In this document: in pieces, positions 36,289 through 38,406 of the stretch
Layout: the number at the start of each line of letters is the position of its first letter
Numbering within the stretch: position 1 is the first letter of the stretch
Source: Candidatus Aphodovivens avistercoris
Lineage (GTDB): Bacteria > Actinomycetota > Coriobacteriia > Coriobacteriales > Eggerthellaceae
Direction: 5' to 3'
NCBI GenBank assembly: GCA_018710945.1
Contig: DVIW01000028.1
Coordinates: 1-38,406, forward strand
DNA length: 38,406 bases
Program-made: the position numbers and the translations under genes
Notes under the pieces: generated by a model
The model's input: the letters and a program-made list of their open reading frames with translations, nothing else
The model's database searches: none
What the model was told of the DNA's origin: nothing

Positions 36289-36336
36289 AAAAACGCCGCG
36301 CCGCTCCTTCGCCCCGTTTGCCGAAGGAGCGGCGCG
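36289..36336 (-). terminator. Terminator after the HEAT-like gene
   Basis: CGCGCCGCTCCTTCG (36297-36311) pairs perfectly with 36322-36336 (15 bp, 10-nt loop); the minus strand continues GCGTTTTTGG. Confidence 0.93.
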
Positions 36337-36374
36337 CCTGCTGTCGAAAACCGCTGGGATCTGCGGCGGCAGAG

Positions 36375-36992
36375 CTACTTCAAAGCGCCCGCCTTGAGGT
36401 TGTCCACGATCTGCTGGGCCCGACGCTGCAGCGAACCCTTGCTGTTCGCCGCGTCGAACGACATGCGCGCCGCCAGCTGCTCCTTCACCGAGGCCGAAAG
36501 CTTGCCCTGGGAGTACTCCACCACCGCCGTCAGCATGTCGCCGAACTCCAGGTCACCGTGGTAGCACTGGATCGCCTCGTCGATGAGCGGCCACGTCTTT
36601 TCGGAACGCGCCTCCGTGGTGGACCCGATCTTGCACAGGAAGCGCAGGGCGGCAAGGCGCACCGGTCCGCTTTCCTCATCGAACAGCGAGGCCTCTGCAT
36701 CGGAAATAGCCTTGTCGCACGCACGCGAATCCTTCTCCACCAGCACGGTAAGCGCATCCAGGCACTCCCAGCGCGTGCGCGCCTCGGGACGGTTCAGCGC
36801 GTCGATCAGCTGGTCGAGGTAGGGAACCACCAGTTCCGGCTTCTCCTTGGCGATGGCGCTCATGATGGCGGCCGCGTTCTGGCGTCCACGGCGCGAGCCG
36901 CCTCCCAGCGCCTCCGCCACCTTCTCGATCAGCTTCGGATCCTTCATCGCCGTAACGGCAGCCTCGTGCGTCTCCTGCGTTTTCTCGCTCAC
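36375..36992 (-). CDS. HEAT-like helical repeat protein
   Basis: A 205-residue, wholly helical protein with about four helix pairs of HEAT type: GRQNAAAIMSAIAKEKPELVVPYLDQLIDAL, RTRWECLDALTVLVEKD and GPVRLAALRFLCKIGS are clear units. HEAT proteins are scaffolds for protein contacts; the partner is unknown. GTG 36992 is used because GGAGG lies 9 nt upstream and there is no in-frame ATG before it. It stands between its own TATAAT promoter and a strong terminator. Confidence 0.8.
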   Translation of the reverse strand: MSEKTQETHEAAVTAMKDPKLIEKVAEALGGGSRRGRQNAAAIMSAIAKEKPELVVPYLDQLIDALNRPEARTRWECLDALTVLVEKDSRACDKAISDAEASLFDEESGPVRLAALRFLCKIGSTTEARSEKTWPLIDEAIQCYHGDLEFGDMLTAVVEYSQGKLSASVKEQLAARMSFDAANSKGSLQRRAQQIVDNLKAGALK

Positions 36993-37045
36993 CGTGGCAT
37001 CCTCCGTTCCCTCGCGCGCGCGTCGAGCGACGCCGCTTTAAGCCG

Positions 37046-37051
37046 ATTATA
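37046..37051 (-). promoter_or_regulatory. -10 box of the HEAT-like gene
   Basis: Perfect TATAAT on the minus strand, about 54 nt before the GTG start; -35 unclear. The remainder of the 438-bp gap 36993-37430 has no gene I can support; it holds an 8-bp inverted repeat (CGGAACAG 37233-37240, CTGTTCCG 37258-37265) and a small AAGCGC/GCGCTT hairpin at 37361-37376 that may weakly end yaaA. Confidence 0.6.
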
Positions 37052-37430
37052 ACGGTTGGCGCTCCCCCATCCCGAACCGTTGCCGGGAATTAACATCCAC
37101 CGCCCGCAGCCGGAACGGGAACCAGGGTCCGAAAAGCGAGCGATCTCGGAACGCGGGAAGGTGCGGAAGCCCCGATGCGGAGGAAGGATCCGGGCCTGGA
37201 GCGGAAAAGGCCGAAAGCCCAACGGGGCCTACCGGAACAGCTCCGCACGCGCTGGAACTGTTCCGTTCGCAAACGACGGATTGCTCCATGCAGAAGGAAG
37301 TCGCAAGGTCAGGAGCACACTTGCATTCGCCCCTCAGCCGCAGCGCTCCGCAGGTCGATAAAGCGCAGCAGCGCTTCGCGGAATCCGACAGCTTCTTCGG
37401 CGCACACTGCACCGAGATCAGCCCGCGCCC

Positions 37431-38225
37431 TTAATGAACGAACACAAACTTATGTTCCGTGGAAAGCTCTTCATTCAGCGAATACCCGCCCACGTTGAAA
37501 CGAGAGAAATCGGCCACGTGCTCTATGGCATGTTCCGCGCACCAGCGCACGAACGTGCCGCGAGCAGCTTTCGCCTCGGTGGAGCGCTGCACGAACTTCC
37601 CGTTTTTCATGCTGCCGAACAGACAGGTGATGTAGCGCGGCCCTCCTGCTTTGGCAGCACCCTTCGCGTAAGGCTCCACTGCCTTGGCGTACTCGACCGA
37701 GGCAAGGTTCACGATGATTTGCTCGCCGCACTCGTCCATGTCAGAGCAAAGCTCATCGAAGAGGCGAGGCCCCCAGAATTCGTACAAATTGCGCGTTGGC
37801 CCACCGTTTGCTCCCGCAGGCATCGCAAGCTTCGCCTGCATCTCCAGGCGATACGGCACAACGCCGTCGAACGGACGCAGCACGCCATAAAAGCCGGAAA
37901 GGATGCGCAGGTGAGATTGCAGGTAATCCAGCTGCGCATCCGTCATAACCTGCGGCGTCAGGTTTTGATACTGGATGCCCTCGTAGGAAAACACGGCAGG
38001 AGCAAGCAAGCGTTCGTCGCGCGGGTCCATGCGCTGCACGCGAGCATAGTTGAGCTCGGCCAATGCATCGCTGCAAGCCCACAAGCTCTTGAGCTCAGCG
38101 TACGGCATGGCACGCAACGCATCCAAGAGCTCGCACGCTTGCGGCAAGAAGCGCGGCGCATCGCGCCACGCAAACGCGTCGCTCGCATCAACCGTCTTTT
38201 TGGCAGGAGAAACTATGAACAGCAT
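37431..38225 (-). CDS. yaaA: YaaA-family peroxide stress protein
   Basis: A 264-residue member of the YaaA (DUF328) family: MLFIVSPAKK at the start, LFSYEGIQYQN-like VFSYEGIQYQNL, LRILSGFYGVLRPFDGVVPYRLEM in the middle and GTFVRWCAE near the end. E. coli YaaA binds DNA and limits iron-driven damage under peroxide stress. ATG 38225 matches the family start but has no good ribosome binding site. It begins about 10 nt after the T-tract of the rRNA operon terminator, so it may depend on read-through. By eye it is less GC-rich than its neighbours, hinting at transfer. Confidence 0.92.
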   Translation of the reverse strand: MLFIVSPAKKTVDASDAFAWRDAPRFLPQACELLDALRAMPYAELKSLWACSDALAELNYARVQRMDPRDERLLAPAVFSYEGIQYQNLTPQVMTDAQLDYLQSHLRILSGFYGVLRPFDGVVPYRLEMQAKLAMPAGANGGPTRNLYEFWGPRLFDELCSDMDECGEQIIVNLASVEYAKAVEPYAKGAAKAGGPRYITCLFGSMKNGKFVQRSTEAKAARGTFVRWCAEHAIEHVADFSRFNVGGYSLNEELSTEHKFVFVH

Positions 38226-38234
38226 GGCACCCAA

Positions 38235-38259
38235 AAAAGGAAAAAGCCCCGAAGGGCTT
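38235..38259 (-). terminator. rRNA operon terminator
   Basis: On the minus strand AAGCCC, loop TTCG, GGGCTT, then TTTCCTTTTTT: a compact hairpin with a UUCG tetraloop and strong T-tract, about 33 nt after the 5S 3' end. Confidence 0.94.
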
Positions 38260-38291
38260 GGAGGATCCGGCAACAAAAGAAGCATCCCCCA

Positions 38292-38406
38292 TGGGCGCGA
38301 CTCCCTACCCTCCCACGGACTCATCCGCAGTACTCTCGGCGACGGCGGGCTTAACTGCCGGGTTCGGAATGGGACCGGGTGATCCCCGCCTCCATGGTCG
38401 CGCCCA
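38292..38406 (-). rRNA. rrf: 5S ribosomal RNA
   Basis: The minus strand reads TGGGCGCGAC at the 5' end and GTCGCGCCCA at the 3' end, which pair as helix I. Between them are CCGGTCCCATTCCGAACCCG and GCCGAGAGTACTGCGG, conserved 5S elements. It is about 115 nt and looks complete, ending at the window edge. The 23S and 16S genes should lie to the right. Confidence 0.96.

Noticed and set aside
37047..37412. A 121-codon Cys/Ser-rich frame in the gap before yaaA.
   Set aside because: No ribosome binding site, odd composition, no domain; overlaps the TATAAT promoter of the HEAT-like gene.

Overview
The window is 38.4 kb of GC-rich, densely coding bacterial chromosome, with no phage or insertion-sequence genes seen. 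The gene set and the look of the proteins (L7/L12, Mop-domain molbindin, acetyl-type MetA beside an O-acetylhomoserine sulfhydrylase, single-chain PurL, actinobacterial-type EF-G-like factor, icd-acn pair) suggest an anaerobic gut actinomycete of the Coriobacteriia, most likely Eggerthellaceae. This placement is inference from protein character, not from a database search.

Layout. 1-2176: divergent methionine genes (metY, cut by the window edge, and metA) plus a small hypothetical gene. 2229-5774: a minus-strand aspartate-family cluster (lysA, hom, HAD phosphatase). 6027-7812: a DUF2974 (Mbeg1-like) hydrolase and a divergent MoaE-like protein. 7885-14047: a minus-strand purine block (purC, a basic membrane protein, purL, a zinc ribbon). 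14202-16622: an OmpR-type two-component system. 16790-18331: a Tat-like anchored surface protein. 18449-23892: an accessory region, described below. 24161-26237: an EF-G-like GTPase. 26723-27148: a tandem-Mop molbindin. 27305-28174: a DUF4013 membrane protein. 28497-29506: L7/L12 and L10 with a leader. 29909-31918: a large membrane protein. 32317-36253: aconitase and isocitrate dehydrogenase. 36375-36992: a HEAT-like protein. 37431-38225: YaaA. 38292-38406: 5S rRNA closing an rRNA operon that enters from the right.

The accessory region (18.4-24.0 kb) is the most unusual part and holds two loci. The first is a minus-strand set (DUF4230 anchored protein, a 32-residue membrane peptide overlapping its 3' end, and a protein with a divergent GIY-YIG domain) facing a small XRE regulator. 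The second is a helix-turn-helix protein and a membrane-spanning Ser/Thr kinase with an outside domain, convergent with a lipoprotein built of Tyr-Asp repeats of period 12 then 11. A near-identical 17-bp palindrome (TTCAGTTGGCAACTGAA) precedes both the helix-turn-helix gene and the lipoprotein gene, at the same distance from a candidate -10 in each case. It ties the three genes into one proposed regulon: a possible undescribed kinase/lipoprotein envelope-sensing system.

Metabolic links. MetA (with the Glu111 associated with acetyl-CoA use) and MetY make homocysteine by direct sulfhydrylation, supplied with homoserine by Hom. LysA draws on the same aspartate pathway. PurC and PurL are purine steps. 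Icd and Acn form the oxidative citrate branch. The MoaE-like and molbindin proteins hint at molybdenum use. Many genes are bounded by strong hairpins. Several minus-strand genes (icd, yaaA) start so close to an upstream terminator that there is little room for a promoter.
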